The notes: generated from the sequence alone by a model not told the origin. A stretch of 64,000 nucleotides of DNA from Taxillus chinensis (GCA_023512835.1 CM042086.1:19041029-19105028); one strand, 5' to 3'. Positions 1 through 14,001 are shown, counted from the first letter of the stretch. Numbers and translations: made by a program.

Positions 1-430
1 CACGTCGTTACAGTTACTCCGATTCTGGTCCGATTGTACCTTTATTTTTTTATAATAAAGTTATGATATTTTGAAATATATATATATATATATTTGAAAA
101 ATAAATAAAACAATATAGTTTTAATGTACCGTACAATCTCATAACCGAACAGGCGAACACTGCAAGCGGACAGATGAACCGGTAGCGAGAGCTAGGTGCT
201 AATTAAGCGGGCCTGCGATCCGCGGGTGATACGGGCCGGCCGAGAATTGGCGGGCCGAACCGTTCAAATTAAGCCTCCTTTAATGTAAGGGGCCTTGCAG
301 TCTTCACTGCACGGTCACGCTCACGGCAAAACAGATCACAGAGCCGAACACTAAAACACAACGAGCAGAGCACGGATAGCGCGGCGCCGGGGGTCACGCG
401 GCACGGCGGCAGAAGTCGTTAAGTCGACGC
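1..430. other. Window edge, no intact gene
   Basis: The first ~130 bases are AT-rich with a short TA run near 78-92. From about 150 to 430 the composition turns GC-rich. This part lies downstream, on the minus strand, of the hyccin-like fragment, and could hold more of that degraded gene, but I see no convincing reading frame. Confidence 0.4.
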
Positions 431-539
431 TCACGCTGCAGGTGGACTCCGGCCTCCGGGGTTGCTTAGGCCGCAGCGAGTCCGCAGTCGGGTGATCCCG
501 GCGGAAGAACGCCGCAGCGACTGCGATTCGTTGTCAATT

Positions 540-764
540 ATGAGAGGTAGAGATCGGTGAGGAGGGAGGGGGGGTGAGGGAGAGGGCGATGAGATGGAGG
601 TCGTCGGAGGAGGACTGGAGAGTGTCGTAAAGCCACTGGCAGAGAGGGTCGGATATGGAGCCGGAGAGTGGGGCCGACAGGACGGCGGATAGGGCCGAGT
701 AAGCGGCGGCGGAAGAGAGGAGCGAGCGGGCAGGGCGGGGAGGGGGGTTGTTTGTTGGCGGCAC
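540..764 (-). pseudogene. Hyccin-family gene fragment (broken)
   Basis: On the minus strand this GC-rich stretch encodes an Ala/Ser/Leu-rich helical segment followed by SDPLCQWLYDT and QSSSDDLHLIALSL. From family knowledge this resembles the N-terminal part of plant hyccin/FAM126 proteins, which help hold phosphatidylinositol 4-kinase at the plasma membrane. The match carries on to a DLYLS segment only after a one-base shift in a C-rich run, and then meets a stop. No further hyccin sequence was recognised towards position 1. It looks like a truncated, frameshifted remnant rather than a working gene. A C-run sequencing error plus a gene continuing outside the window is less likely, because the gene would have to continue leftwards through 1-430. 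Confidence 0.6.
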
Positions 765-921
765 AGAATATATTTTTTAAAATATTTTTTTTTTAAATTC
801 AAATTTAATATCTTTCAAATTTTCACAACCATTTTTTTAATTTATCAAACACATATCATATTATTTTTAAAATTTAAATTACTTTTATTCTGAGCATTTG
901 GATGCTTTAGGATTTTATAGG

Positions 922-1505
922 TGTGTGCATTGCGGGCACGGATCGTCAACTGTAAGAGTTTTTATGGTTCTTTTACGGTACAAACAAACGGTATCGTTTT
1001 ATTTATATTTTTAGCCCCGTCAGCAAAACTCGTGAGCCAAATTAAAGATGAGATCGATCAACTTTATCAAAAGAAGAAGAAGAATTAAGACGATGGCGAC
1101 GATGAGGTTCCACCCTTGTGGACCTCGACTCGGGACACTCGTACTAGGCCATCTTCCGACAGGTCTTCACGACAATTACAACGCCACCGCTCCCGACCAG
1201 CCCCCCATGGACGTACGGCTTCACCGACCAGGCCTGCTCCATGGACTGTGCCAACATGCCCCACGCCGTCATGTCCGGCTTCCACCCCAATCGCATCCCG
1301 CCGGGGCTAGAAGAGCAAGGGATGAGTTGATGTGTGCCTCTTGAAGATTTAATGGAGTGGACTGCGTCAAGAGAGGGAGGGGTTGATAGGAGAGGAGGGC
1401 TGACGTTTTGTTTTTATTTTTTACAAAACGATGCCGTTTGTTTGTATTGGAAAAAGAACCGTAAAAACTCTTACCGTTGAGGATCCGTGCTCGTGCATTG
1501 CACCA
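922..1505. mobile_element. Small non-autonomous DNA element with long inverted repeats
   Basis: The arm at 922-1003 is repeated in reverse complement at 1423-1505. Both contain CACGGATC, a TAAGAGTTTTTA-type stretch and the CAAACAAACGG block, with scattered mismatches. About 420 bp lie between the arms. Long terminal inverted repeats around a gene-like GC-rich core are typical of Mutator-like non-autonomous elements. I could not define a target-site duplication, so family and exact ends are inference. Confidence 0.45.
1085..1310 (+). pseudogene. Unrecognised GC-rich coding-like insert
   Basis: This GC-rich block between the inverted-repeat arms stands out from its AT-rich surroundings and looks like captured exon sequence. 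One plus-strand frame reads ...DLDSGHSY, a stop, AIFRQVF... and later CSMDCANMPHAVMSGFHPN. Another plus frame is open for 98 codons from 1048. I do not recognise the parent gene. The in-frame stop and isolated position argue against a functional gene. Confidence 0.3.
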
Positions 1506-1559
1506 CTGAGCCCCAAGATCCGGACCCGTCATTTACAGTTGAAAAATATGCAATGGGCA

Positions 1560-3426
1560 AGGATGGTTGAATTTTTTTTCCCCCTAGCGTGTTGAGTCAA
1601 TTAGCAAGTGATAATTGTCATGCCCATTGTCAACCAACTCTAAACCAACCACATGAAAATATTAAAATCAAAGAGAGAAAAAGAGAAGTGTTATATGCAA
1701 ACACATTTCACCACGATAAAATTAAAATCACTAAGACAGTTTGTATGTAATAAATATGTATTGAGTGCATAAAGACTACCATTAATTTTCCAAAATGAAA
1801 CTATAGTGTATGTGTGTAAAAATAGTGAACCTTTGTTTTATAAACAAACCAAGAAAGCAAACGATCGATGATAATCAAATGAACAATATGATTTCAATGT
1901 TGTAGTAATTATCAATTAGTGAAAGACAAAATTTTCACAACCAATAATTGATAATTGAAATAGGGAGCACATATGAACTTTAGATTCTTGGACACCCAAG
2001 TGAGAATTGAAGTTCACTCACTTGCATTGTTCACTCAAAAACAAAACAAAACAATAATAATATAAATTTTATAGTTTGTGGTCTTTTGTTAATACATGGC
2101 TCTATGAGTAGGAGTAGTGTTTTGTGCTAAAAGAAAATTATAATATTGCGGTATTAGATATGAACACGACAATAGATATGAATTTAATAGGCTTTAAGCG
2201 TTTATAGAAAAGTTTATATCATAATATAGGTTCTTGGTATAGTTATTGGTAGTTAACACCTGCTCTATAAGTTATATCTTTTAATTGGCACCTGCAATTT
2301 ATTCAATAAACTCACTAGTTATTAAAGTTGGTGGATAGAAGAATTAGCCAACCACCAATAATAAATTGGTTGATAATTAATTTAGCCTACCAACTGAAAC
2401 CCACCCAATTCATGCATACCCCCCTAGTCTTTTGGAGTAAATTAAAGCATCTATGTACTAACACCATTGTCATGTTTTGTCTTTATCATCGGTTGACACA
2501 TAATGTTCATACTACTATTCATGCTTTTGGTTACTAACAATTACCACATCTACTGTATTGAGCCTAATAACTTACTAATTTTTGAGTGAAAATTAACCAC
2601 TAACTTGCAGTAGGTTAGACATACTGTGATGTCACATGATTTAAAATTAACTTATCAATTCTAAAATGACATCGCATATCTTAAAGTAATTATGTATTTT
2701 GAAACAAAAGACATAATTATCAGAACTGGACCGGCTTGGGTGGACTGGTGATCCGGGCATTTAACCGGTTTAATTTTCTAATTAGGCTATTTTTGCAAAA
2801 AAAAAAAAAAAAGAAAATTTTGGATAACTCGACTATTTTTGTTTTTGACCTAGGTAATCCAGCTGTGTTTTATATAATCGAATGATTTTTTTTTTGTAAA
2901 ATGTCATTTAATATTTTTATAATATAATTTTAATTTAAAATTAATGACTGATATTAACATTTCACATCAATATCCTTCCAAACTTTATCTATTTTTTATT
3001 ATAAATTTATGTCACTAAACTTTTAAATTTATTAAAATTTTATGTTAGAAATACTTTATTAAAAATAAATAGTATTATATTAGAAAAAATATTTTCAATG
3101 TGTTAGATTAATTTATTTATTAATATATATAATTATTAATTATATAATAGGTCCAATTGCTAACCTATTACCTAGTGCCTTAGCTGGATTAATGACCAAA
3201 TTACCTGATGCGTTAGCTAGATTAATGTTCAATATTACTTTAATAACTACGCAAAAAAAATATCTATAATCGTTTTGCATAAATATTGTGCAATCATGAT
3301 TGACATGGCATGGTGTGATTAAACTACAGAAATCCTATAGTCAAATCAAACCATGCCACTTTCCGCAATTATGCGGTGGGGATCAGTAGAACTAGGGGGC
3401 TTAGGGCCACGGCCCTCCCTCCTTCA

Positions 3427-3462
<36 letters not shown>

Positions 3463-6180
3463 TTTATTTTATATATAGTATATAATTTATTGTCTCGAAA
3501 TATTTGTAATGAATACGTTGCTAATTACAATAGTGATAAATGAATTATACGATTTTAAAAAATTATTTGACTTGATAAGCTTTTCATGCTTTTATGCTAT
3601 TACTTGTAACCTGTGCTAATTATAGGTAAAATCGGTTAAGTTTAGGTCGATTTAAGTTATTTTTCAAACTAAATTAATATTTTTCAAATTGGATAAAATT
3701 AAATGAAATCAAATTTGTTACTTAGACTAAACTAAATCAAATAGAATTAATTCGGTTTGGATCAATTCAGTTTGAATTAGGAGTTTGTAAAATTATCGAT
3801 TTGAATCGGTTTGAGTCATTTTGGTTAATAAATTGTTGAGTTCTTGAAAGTTGAATTGTTATAAAACAAAAAAAATATGTAAGCATATTAATAATAATAT
3901 ATATATCAAATTTATAATTTCAAAAGTTTCAAAATTAGGTAATATAATTCACAAACATAATATATCAAACATTAGTAATCAATATTAAATAAATAAGTTC
4001 TAAGACATAAAATAAAAATAAAAAATAAATAAATGATAACATTATTCGGTTCAGTTCAATTTAAAACCGTGATTATGAAATATCAAATCAAATTAAACTG
4101 ATTTTATTTGATTTTGACCATTTGATAGATTGACAAATTTAGAGGATCGGTATGAATGGTTTGTCGGTTTAAAATTTCATTCATAGTATACTAATCGTAG
4201 TTTAAATAATAGTTTTCTAGACATGGGTTATATAGTATATATTCTGCCCCCTTAACGGAACTTTCTGAATCTGTCTTTGGTGGTGATGCGGACTTATCCA
4301 TACAATAACAATATATACTCATTTTGGAATGACATCACCTATCCTAGAGTGGACTTATCTATACAATAACTATGTCACTAGAGTATGCACTTCATGTTAG
4401 GTACTTGTTTTGTTTTGTGTTTAAAACACAATATATGAAAAATTAGACTAAACCAAAATCACATCATTTAGTCCTACTTCAATAATATACGACTAGCTAT
4501 ATAAATAAAGAAAAAATATTTTATAGTTAATCCAATACACGAGTTCTATCATTTCTTCCAAATCTAGTAATTATATATTATTTGTTAGTATTTTGGTCCA
4601 AATGTTTTTGGTCTTTCTTTAGATTTGTTACCTTCCAAATCTAACACATCAATTGGCTAAAAAAACTAAAGCCTGAGAAAAAATTTAAAGACAAAAATGA
4701 TTAAAAAATTAATAACTGAAAATAAAACCCAAAGTATGAGTGAAAAAAAAAATCAATAAATGTAAACTTTAGGATTTTTAAGAAATTAGAGGTGTACATA
4801 TTTGATTGAATAAGATATAGTATAATAATGCGTCCTCTATTAAGTTACATAAGTTGTGTATCTAATTAGTGTAAGAATGTTCTTTTGTAAGTTGATATAA
4901 AAAAATAAATTAAATACTCAACATATAGTATTACTCCTAATTATGGACAATTAAAGTATGACAATTATAAGGTATGTCTCATTATTCTCTCTATAGTCTA
5001 TATCATATTTATTAGGTGGATAATTATGGTATCATACTCCTCGTTGATTTTCTAATTTTTTAGAAAAAAAGATACACACATCATCTTAAAGATTATACCC
5101 GGCCACAACAAGGTGCGTTTGATGTTTTTTGTATCCAAATATTTACTTCTATTAATTTTGATACGTTGTCCATGATTTGCCTTGTATGTAATGTAATAGG
5201 CAATGTGAATATGCTACATGTTAGTATTATATTTAAGAATTATTAGGGTACAAATAGTATTCATCCGTACACGGGGTCATCTGTGTACAAATATTACTAA
5301 GCATGTCTGTTATTCCCTATACCCTAGCTAATATAATTTAAAGATAAAAGAAATGGCTGTAGCAGTAATTTAATACCTTTACAATTTTTTTTGTTTTTCA
5401 TGATCAATGTGATGTGAGGCCGTGATACACAGGGGACATTTTATTAGATCACTTGATTTTTTTTTTTTTAACTCTTGCCATGAACTAACCATCCCATTCT
5501 CATATGTCATATCACAGCCATCCCGAGATAAAAATTAATCATCAATACATTTACCATTATTTCTATCATTGATTTAAAATTATGAAATGAATACGAAGAC
5601 TGGGAATCGAAGTCCTTCACCACCCAAATAAAACAAGTTTGAATGATTGGATCTTAATTAATTTGTTTTGGCATTGGATGTTCATAATTCATAACATCTC
5701 AAAAAACAAAGACACTGAAAAAACACTCCCTTAAAATAATATGAAATTAATGTTTCTAGAAAAAACAAATCAGGGGGATAGTCGTCATATAACATAAGAG
5801 TGAGAGAAAGAATATGTCGAAAACATTTCACATGATAATTTTTTTAAAAAAATTAAATGGCCTATTTAAGACCTTAATTAAATTGTTTTCGTCATTTATG
5901 GTCATAAAGTCTTGAAAAACAAAGTTTCTAGAAAAACAATAATATTATTTTTTAAAATGGAATTAATGTTCTTAGAAAATATAATTATAAAATATATATT
6001 TGTACTATTATTTAAGAGTCCACCTTCAAGTGCAAGTCATAATTGCATGCTAGTTTTTGTTTTTTTTTTTGTTTTTAGTTTTCTTGGGAACGCACGGCTT
6101 CGCGTGTGGGATGGTTACTACTAATCCTAGAAGACACAATGATTGTTCAACCACACAGTTAGAAATGTTTAACCATGGTT
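1560..6180. other. AT-rich intergenic DNA, no gene seen
   Basis: About 4.6 kb of AT-rich sequence with homopolymer runs and a TA microsatellite near 3432-3462. The 3600-4170 stretch repeats short AATCGGTTT/AAACCG-like words and has the look of decayed repeat DNA, but no element ends could be set. No reading frame resembles a protein I know. The last few hundred bases are the presumptive promoter region of the P450 reductase gene. Confidence 0.6.
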
Positions 6181-6381
6181 AAATGGGTTAGGTGCGTTTT
6201 TTGTATCAGTGGTTCGGTAGGCGTTGGTTCGCTCGCTCCCACTATATTACGTCTCCATCCCAGTCCTCCCCCAAGCCTGCCTACCCCCCCCCCTCTCTCT
6301 CGTTTCTTCACATTTCTTGCTTTCCTCGTTTCCCGGCGAGGATTGGATTCGTAGACGCAGCCGCCACTGCCGCTGCACGCG

Positions 6382-9300
6382 ATGCAGTCGAGCCCCGGGA
6401 AGCTCTCGCCGCTGGACCTGATGACGGCTATTCTCACCGGCGGCCTGGCCGAAAATCGGGGGGCTCTGGTGGCGCTCACGACGGCGCTGGCAGTGCTCGT
6501 CGGATGTGTGGTCATGTACTTGTGGAGGCGGGCTGGCGTCCAGCAGGCGGCGGAGGTCGCGAGGATGCCAGTGATAGCGAGGGCGGCGGCGGAGGAGGTG
6601 GAGGTCGACGATGGGAGGAAGAAGGTCACGCTCTTCTTTGGGACGCAGACTGGAACTGCCGAAGGCTTCGCGAAGGTTTGGTGTTTGGATTCGGGTTTTC
6701 GTTGGAAATCTTTTGTGGATTTGGTTTGAAGAAGTTCAATTTTTGTGATTTTATTGAATCGGTTCAGGCACTGGCCGAGGAGGCAAAGGCGCGCTATGAT
6801 AAGGCAGTGTTTAAAGTGGTCGATTTGGTTAGTGTCATAGTATCGCCTCATTGTTGGTTGTTACAGTTCGTATGGAATGTGAATATGCTGTATTCATCGT
6901 TTGAGATGAATGATTGATAGGATGACTACGCGGCCGAGGATGATGAATACGAAGAGAAGTTGAAGAAAGAAAATTTGGCTTTTTTCTTTTTAGCCACGTG
7001 AGTTTGAGTGTTTGTTTTCACATAAATTTCTTTGTTGTCGTTTTTGTTTTTCTTTGAGCTTAAACTAGTTGATTGTTGTGTTATTGGTTGTCTAGATATG
7101 GAGACGGTGAACCTACCGACAACGCGGCCAGGTTTTATAAGTGGTTTACCGAGGTAAAGTCGGTTTGAATGGAAAAGAGGAAATTCGATAATAGTGTCCT
7201 GTAAAAGTGTTTTCTTAGTGTGTGTGTGATCTGGGTATATAGGCGAATGAAGGAGAGGAGTGGCTTCAAAATCTTCAGTACGGGGTGTTTGGCCTTGGCA
7301 ACAGGCAGTATGAACATTTTAACAAGGTACGTGAGGCAATTTAGTTTAATGGGTTGCCTTTCCCGATTAATATATGCTATTTAATCAATGTTCATGTTAA
7401 TGTAAACAGGTTGCAAAGGTATTGGATGATATCCTTTCTAAGCAAGGTGTGCTTTTTAATTATTGTAAAATAAAAACTGATAAATTTTTGTTTGAGATTA
7501 ATTTTGTATGGGGACCATATATGTGAATAATACCTTCTGAGCCTTATTGGTTGTTGCATTACAGATCTTCTGTCAAAATGATTGTCACTGCCAAAATTTC
7601 CCCTTTTAGATAGTTTGAGCTTCTTTTACATGTTGAACTTCCATATGGAATAGTTTTAACACTCATTTGTAATTTTGAGAAAATTTTCGAACACCCATAC
7701 CTACTGTTGTTGATTTCTAGATTGATTAGATTGATCCTATGAATTGTGTGCCCCCAATTTGTACAGCTTTTGTAATATGCATGACAGTGATACGTGGCCT
7801 GCTGCAATCTTACTTTGCATTATTAGCTCTGTTGCTGCAAGAATATTATGATGAGCCAAGACAAATGAACATAATTTTATCTGTGAGAGTAACTTGACTT
7901 TTAGATTTTGGATTTATTGTCTTCATGGTGACATGCAAAGAACATGGAACAAATTGACAGTTGTCTTTTAGTTTAAATGTTAATACATTTTATTCCCAAT
8001 ACACGGAATGTGACTACGACCCACAGCATTGGCATTAGCTTTCACCATTCATGTTCTATTTGTATTTTTGTAGGTGGGAAGCGCCTTGTTCCAATTGGTC
8101 TTGGAGATGATGATCAATGCATTGAGGATGACTTCGCTGCATGGTATTGGTTGCCAAGACACTGCTTTGGATGTGGAGCACGATTCTCTTATAAATTAAG
8201 TGATTATTAAAAAAAGCTGATTTTTTCCCTTCCTTTTGTAAACCACTATCTTCCAGGCGTGAATTAGTGTGGCCTGAGTTGGATAAATTGCTCCGAGATG
8301 AGGATGATACGACTGTTTCAACCCCTTACACTGCTTCTATACCTGAATACCGGGTTGTATTTCATGATTCTCCTGATGCATACATGAAGGAAAAGAGCTC
8401 TAGTAGGACAAATGGTCATGTTCTTCATGATGCTCAACATCCATGCAGGTATAGCTGAGAGTTGTACTTTGCAAGATTTTAGATGTATAGTGTTTCTCTT
8501 CCTTTTATTTTAAATTTCTGTCTTTTTTTTTCTCTGCCTAAAGGTCTAATGTGGCTGTGAAAAGGGAGCTTCATACACCTTTATCTGATCGTTCCTGCAT
8601 CCATCTGGAGTTTGACATTTCAGGGACTGGACTGAAGTAAGTTGCTTTACTAAGCCACTAACTTGATTGACTTCTAGATTAAAGCATTGAGGCTGATGTG
8701 TGAAATGTTCAAAAAAAATGGAAGGGGGAAGAAAGAAATTCTTATAAAATTTGAGCAGCTGTTATTTGATGTATTCTTATGCCTTTTTCAGATACGAAAC
8801 AGGGGATCATGTTGGTGTTTACACTCAGAATCTAGTTGAAATAGTGGAAGAGGCTGAAAGGTTACTAGGGTTGTCACCTGAAACATTATTTTCCATCCAT
8901 GATAAGAAAGAGGATGGCACACCTTTAGGAAGTTCTTTACCACCTCCATTCCCAACCTGCTCATTGAGGACTGCACTGACTCAATATGCAGATCTGTTGA
9001 ATTCGCCTAAAAAGGTGGTTATGTATTTTTTTTTTAAATTTTTTCTGGTTCCCTGCTTCACTCTTTGTAAATAAAGTTTTGAGTGTACTAATCCCATTGC
9101 ATTTTTGTGGCACAGTCAGCATTGCTTGCTTTAGCTGCTCATGCTTCTGATCCAAGTGAGGTCGATAGGTTGAAATATCTTGCATCCCCTGATGGAAAGG
9201 TTGTTAAATTTTTGGATTAACTTCCAACGTTAGATTGGTCCGTACTTTTAATTCTTATTTGGATTTATTTATTTATTTGTTCAGGATGAATATGCACAAT

Positions 9301-11561
9301 GGATTTTTGCTAGTCAAAGGAGCCTTCTTGAGGTTATGTCTGAGTTCCCATCAGCTAAGCCTCCACTTGGAGTTTTCTTTGCAGCAGTTGCTCCTCGATT
9401 GCAGCCAAGATTTTATTCAATATCATCCTCCCCAAGGTGAGGAAATTTCCGCTTCGCCACCCCAGAAACCCCCCATCACTTGGATTTGTGGTTGTCTGGT
9501 TCTCTATCCTGGCTGGGTAGTCATTACTGTCAACCTCATGGAACCTGAAAGAACTCAAAGCAATCAGTTTGGAATACCTTTTAAGGGAGATTGAGATCTT
9601 TTAAATAGAACTAGGGCATGAATGACGCTTTATAAAAATAATTAGAATCCATGTAGGGAAAAATGCATTTCTTTGTGTGACTAGGCCATATATTAATAAC
9701 TTTTTGTTTGCCTTTTTTTCCCTGGACAAAATTTTGCATAGCTGCATTGCGTAATGAATGCTTGCTTCTATATTCTCCAGGATGGCACCATCAAGGATTC
9801 ATGTTACATGTGCGTTGGTCTATGAGACAACACCAACAGGGCGTATTCACAGGGGAGTTTGTTCAACTTGGATGAAGGTGCATACTACATGGAATTTGTT
9901 TTGTGTTTCCTATGCCTGTGGTGCTTGTTGTTGTATCTGAAGTAATATGATTAATGTTCCGGTCTATTGGAAACTTGAATCAGTTAGATTAATTTGAATG
10001 ATAAAATGGGCAGTCTTGTGGGTGGTATATGGTGATCAATTTTTTAAAAGCTTGAAGTGATGAAATTCCGTATTCTTCTGTCTTGGTTTGCTCTGGTTTC
10101 TGTGATAGTGGAAGGAAGTTCCTTCCCCCACATCTGAACTTCTATAATATTTATGTATATTGATATGTTGATCGCCTGATAGTTTCCAGTTTTGAGGCAA
10201 ACCTTTATTCTAAATTATGACTCGCTATTACAGTTCGGCCTATTTTGTTATAGTTATGACCCGCTATTCTTAATTTGACTATTTTTTTACCTCTCATGTT
10301 CCGCTTAGCATATGACTTCTTTATTTGTATGGGCCTTAATGAATTTAACTCACGTTTTTATGCTTATGGTTTAGAATGCTGCTTCTCTGGAAGAAACACG
10401 TGACTGCAGCTGGGCACCCATTTTTGTTAGGCAATCCAACTTCAAACTTCCTGCCAATACGTCAGTCCCTATAATTATGATTGGTCCCGGTACCGGGTTG
10501 GCTCCATTTAGGGGTTTTCTACAGGTGTTCTTATGCTGCAAATACGCTCGGTCATGACTTATTTTCTCTTGATCCTTTTCATATTTTGCCACAACCCCTA
10601 ACTAATTTTTAATGAGTTTTCAGGAAAGATTAGCTCTGAAAGAAGCTGGAGCTGAGATGGGACCTGCCTTATTATTCTTTGGATGCAGAAACCGAAAAAT
10701 GGTATCTAAAATTTGTAAATTTGGTTTTACACACTCAAGTGAACTCTAGAATGATTAAATATTAGTTGCGCACATGTACAGGACTACATTTATGAGGATG
10801 AGCTGTCCAACTTTGTAAAAACTGGTGCATTGTCTGAGCTGATCGTGGCTTTCTCGCGGGAGGGATCTACCAAAGAGTATGTCCAGCATAAGATGTCGGA
10901 GAAGGTAAAGAAACACTGTCATCGGCTGTCAATTTTCATTACAAATGATCATATTCTATTTCTTGAGTTGTTAATATCATGTTATGTCCTGTTTTTCTCA
11001 GGCGTCAGATATTTGGAACATAATCTCTGAGGGTGGTTATGTTTATGTCTGTGGTGATGCCAAGGGCATGGCCAAGGATGTCCACCGGATGCTCCATAGT
11101 ATCGTGCAGGAACAGGTATGTTAGCAACTTACACTGTCTCAACTTGACCATAAAAATTACTGAATACCATGCAATAGCGTTCAATTACTATTAGTGCTGT
11201 GGTTTAAGTACATACATGCAGCTCACAATTAGGCCAACAACCGTGTACCTCTCAAAATCAAAGACCACCCCTAGGGAGGGATGTGGATTCGGAACTGATT
11301 GCCATATTAGCAGACCAACTCCGTTAGGAGAGTTTACCATTTCATGTCTGATGTTGACTTGTATAGCCGAGCATCAAACATCGCACCTCAAAAACTAAAT
11401 CAATAACAGTATAAACTAACTTAGCGTCTGCATACCTTTCCAGATGTTATACTAATATGTGTACTGTAATTGGAATGCAGGGAAGTCTAGACAGCTCTAA
11501 GGCAGAGAGCTTCGTGAAGAATCTGCAAATGAGTGCGAGATATCTGCGGGATGTGTGGTGA
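6382..11561 (+). CDS. CPR: NADPH-cytochrome P450 reductase, 18 exons, 688 aa
   Basis: Transfers electrons from NADPH through FAD and FMN to microsomal P450s at the ER. The exons I read, all GT-AG, are 6382-6675, 6768-6827, 6921-6997, 7096-7153, 7243-7326, 7410-7446, 8074-8143, 8257-8448, 8544-8636, 8792-9014, 9116-9199, 9285-9436, 9781-9877, 10375-10524, 10624-10701, 10782-10904, 11002-11115 and 11481-11561. Together they give an unbroken 688-residue frame. Visible parts: membrane anchor at ~28-47; FMN motifs [14 protein letters not shown] (~85-98), [12 protein letters not shown] (143-154) and [13 protein letters not shown] (~179-191); FAD motifs RFYSISSSP (466-474) and GVCSTWMK (500-507); NADPH motifs [14 protein letters not shown] (544-557), FFGCRNRKM (575-583) and [12 protein letters not shown] (641-652); and the terminal Trp688. 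The short N-terminus starting MQSS and the total length fit the shorter (class I, ATR1-like) plant CPRs. The start is the first Met in frame with the anchor. No disabling lesion was seen. Confidence 0.95.
7447..8073 (+). other. CPR intron 6 (627 bp)
   Basis: This intron lies between the exon ending ...DDILSKQ and the exon beginning with [13 protein letters not shown]. It is AT-rich and I saw no embedded gene or recognisable element. Open frames inside it are chance. Confidence 0.8.
9878..10374 (+). other. CPR intron 13 (497 bp)
   Basis: T-rich intron between the exon ending GVCSTWMK and the exon starting [10 protein letters not shown]. No embedded gene seen. Confidence 0.8.
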
Positions 11562-13959
11562 GATTTTATTGTCAGTGGAACTAGGGCGACATATATCTGT
11601 ACATGTGTACTGTAAGCACGATAAGACGTCTGATGCGAGGCCATTCAATGGTGGTGTCTAAGATTGGCTATTCAATAATCAATAGTTGACTCCATTGGTT
11701 TCCTGCTATCTTTATTTTGGCGGGAAGGAAATCAAGAGATTCTTTTTTATTTATTTATTGTTATTACTTTTTGCTTATGTAATTTATATATACCGGATAC
11801 TATACTACAATTATTATTGCTGTCAATGGGCTTCAATGTAGTGTTTTGATTTGAGCCGAAGATGGTTCAGAATGTTCATCGATCCAGTTGTAACCCTGTT
11901 TTCCATGGATATGGTTGACTTCTATTTGGGCTTTAACAAAAAATTGTAAAAATCTGGTGACAAGAAAATAATAACTCAGAAATCACATGGTGTTAGCTGC
12001 ACTGGGGGGGTTTTTGGTTCTCTGCAAGCCACAAAATCAACCAATTTTGATTTGTGGAACATAGTGTAATAAAAGTTTGGGGGTCGAAAAATAATTAAAG
12101 GTTTTTATTTTATTTTTGCTGTTTTAAATTTTTTGATTTTTATACCTGAAAATAATAACTAAAAATAAAAATAAAATAATCAAACATATATCAAGCCTCC
12201 TATGTGGTTTTTCGGTATATGTAACATGTTGAAAAAATATCATACTAGTTTTGCTAACCAAATAATTATTTTATTTTATTTTAATGTTTTTCACGTGTAT
12301 TTAGGTGAATACAATCATTTCTAAACTATTTTAAAAAGTTATTTCATTTTGGCATCTTCGATGGTCAAATACAAGCCTCTCCAAACTTAGCCTGCAACCT
12401 TATGGACCTTCAAACCTAGCCTTCGACTCGTTGACCTTTTGAGTCTTTGAAGGTTGGGGCACCTTCGTCCCTTTAACCATTGATCTTTGACCCGTTGACC
12501 TTTAGTTTTCAACTCATTGACCTTTGAACTGTCGACACTTCGACCCTCCAATATCTTACTCCCGCGGCCTTATTTCTGAGAGCTTTTTTCATATAGTTCA
12601 TGAAATAAGTTATTTAAAAGACTTATGACAAATCCAAAACAATTCAGATACCTTGAGTGCTGCTTTAAATGTGTAAGTTCATCTTCAAAGGTCAAACTTA
12701 ATTTTATAAATAAAGAAATTTAAATGTTTTCAACAAATAATAATTATTTTGAGTGTGCACTTGGCTAAAGCATGCAGAAGAGGAGCTGACATATCGAGAG
12801 CATATCAAAACATTTTGCTATAATGGTCTACTCATTTCCCTACTAGTTAGCACATCCTTGGCAATCAACACATTTTCTCATGGTCAACACAAATTACTTT
12901 TCGATTGATCTATTTCATGTTGGTTAACTCATGCCAGTGGTCGACTTATATGGTCAATTCTTTAACAAGATGGTTGATATAAGATTGTCGAATCATTTTT
13001 CATTTACCAAGTCTCTTATCACCCTTAGTTGGGGCTATACCTTGGTGGACTCATTTGAGTCCATCCTTTTTCTATTGCATTGACTAGTACAAAAGTAAAA
13101 TTGTACTCAAGTACAAAAACGTGCAAGCACAGCTAAAATTTCATCTAGAGTTATTAAACAAGACCAAAAACAAATTTTAGTGTATAAAATTTTTTATTTT
13201 TAGGATTTTTAAACCCTATAGATGCCGTGAATAGTCTAAAGAAATGGGGGAAGTATATATATTGCAGCTAGGATTTCTATATTGAGGGTAGACAATTTTA
13301 TTTCGTGTTGGACATTCTGCAACATAGAGAGGGGGAGACGATTTTGGAGAGATAATGATTGAAGTGTTATAAATAATTGATTTTTATAAAATTTTAGCTA
13401 TGAGCTTCATAGAACTATTTTTAGTTGTGAAGTAGAAAAATATCAGGTGACATTATAGTGAAGCTTTTTACAAATTATAAAAGAGTCAAGTAAATAGCAA
13501 GAGGCTACCGAAACATGTCTTTTGTGGCGTTATTTTGGAAACCACCTCAATCTATCATGGCGTTTTGGACAGGTTGGTAGGTGTCGCGGTGTTTTGGACA
13601 CGCCACTAACTATAGCGGCATTTCAAGGATCACCGCTTAGGTGCCTGTTATTTCTGCATTCTTCAAATGCTAGTTCAGATCTGTCCTATACAAACGTTTT
13701 ACACAAATGCTACTACAAAGCTTTCTTGATGCTGCTTCTGCATTGATATTGAGTTTTTTCGCTGTAGTTTGTAGCAGAGTTTTAAGGGTTCTTAGTGGTA
13801 TTTTAAAAGGAGCGTCTAAGTTATGAATTCTCATAATAAACCATGACAGACCAATTGATCTCACGGATCTATACACAATTTAAATTTAATTTTTTGTTAA
13901 GATCAAATTTATTAATTTTTCTTTTTTATTTCCCTTACTTATTTTATTATCTCTACTCA

Positions 13960-14001
<42 letters not shown>

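Noticed and set aside
6159..6851. 230-codon minus-strand frame opposite CPR exon 1
   Set aside because: It is antisense to the GC-rich first exon of a clearly identified gene and shows no protein similarity I recognise.
12370..12550. Cluster of TTGAC words as a W-box regulatory array
   Set aside because: They sit in a low-complexity GACCTTT-like repeat with no gene start nearby, so a regulatory role is not supported.
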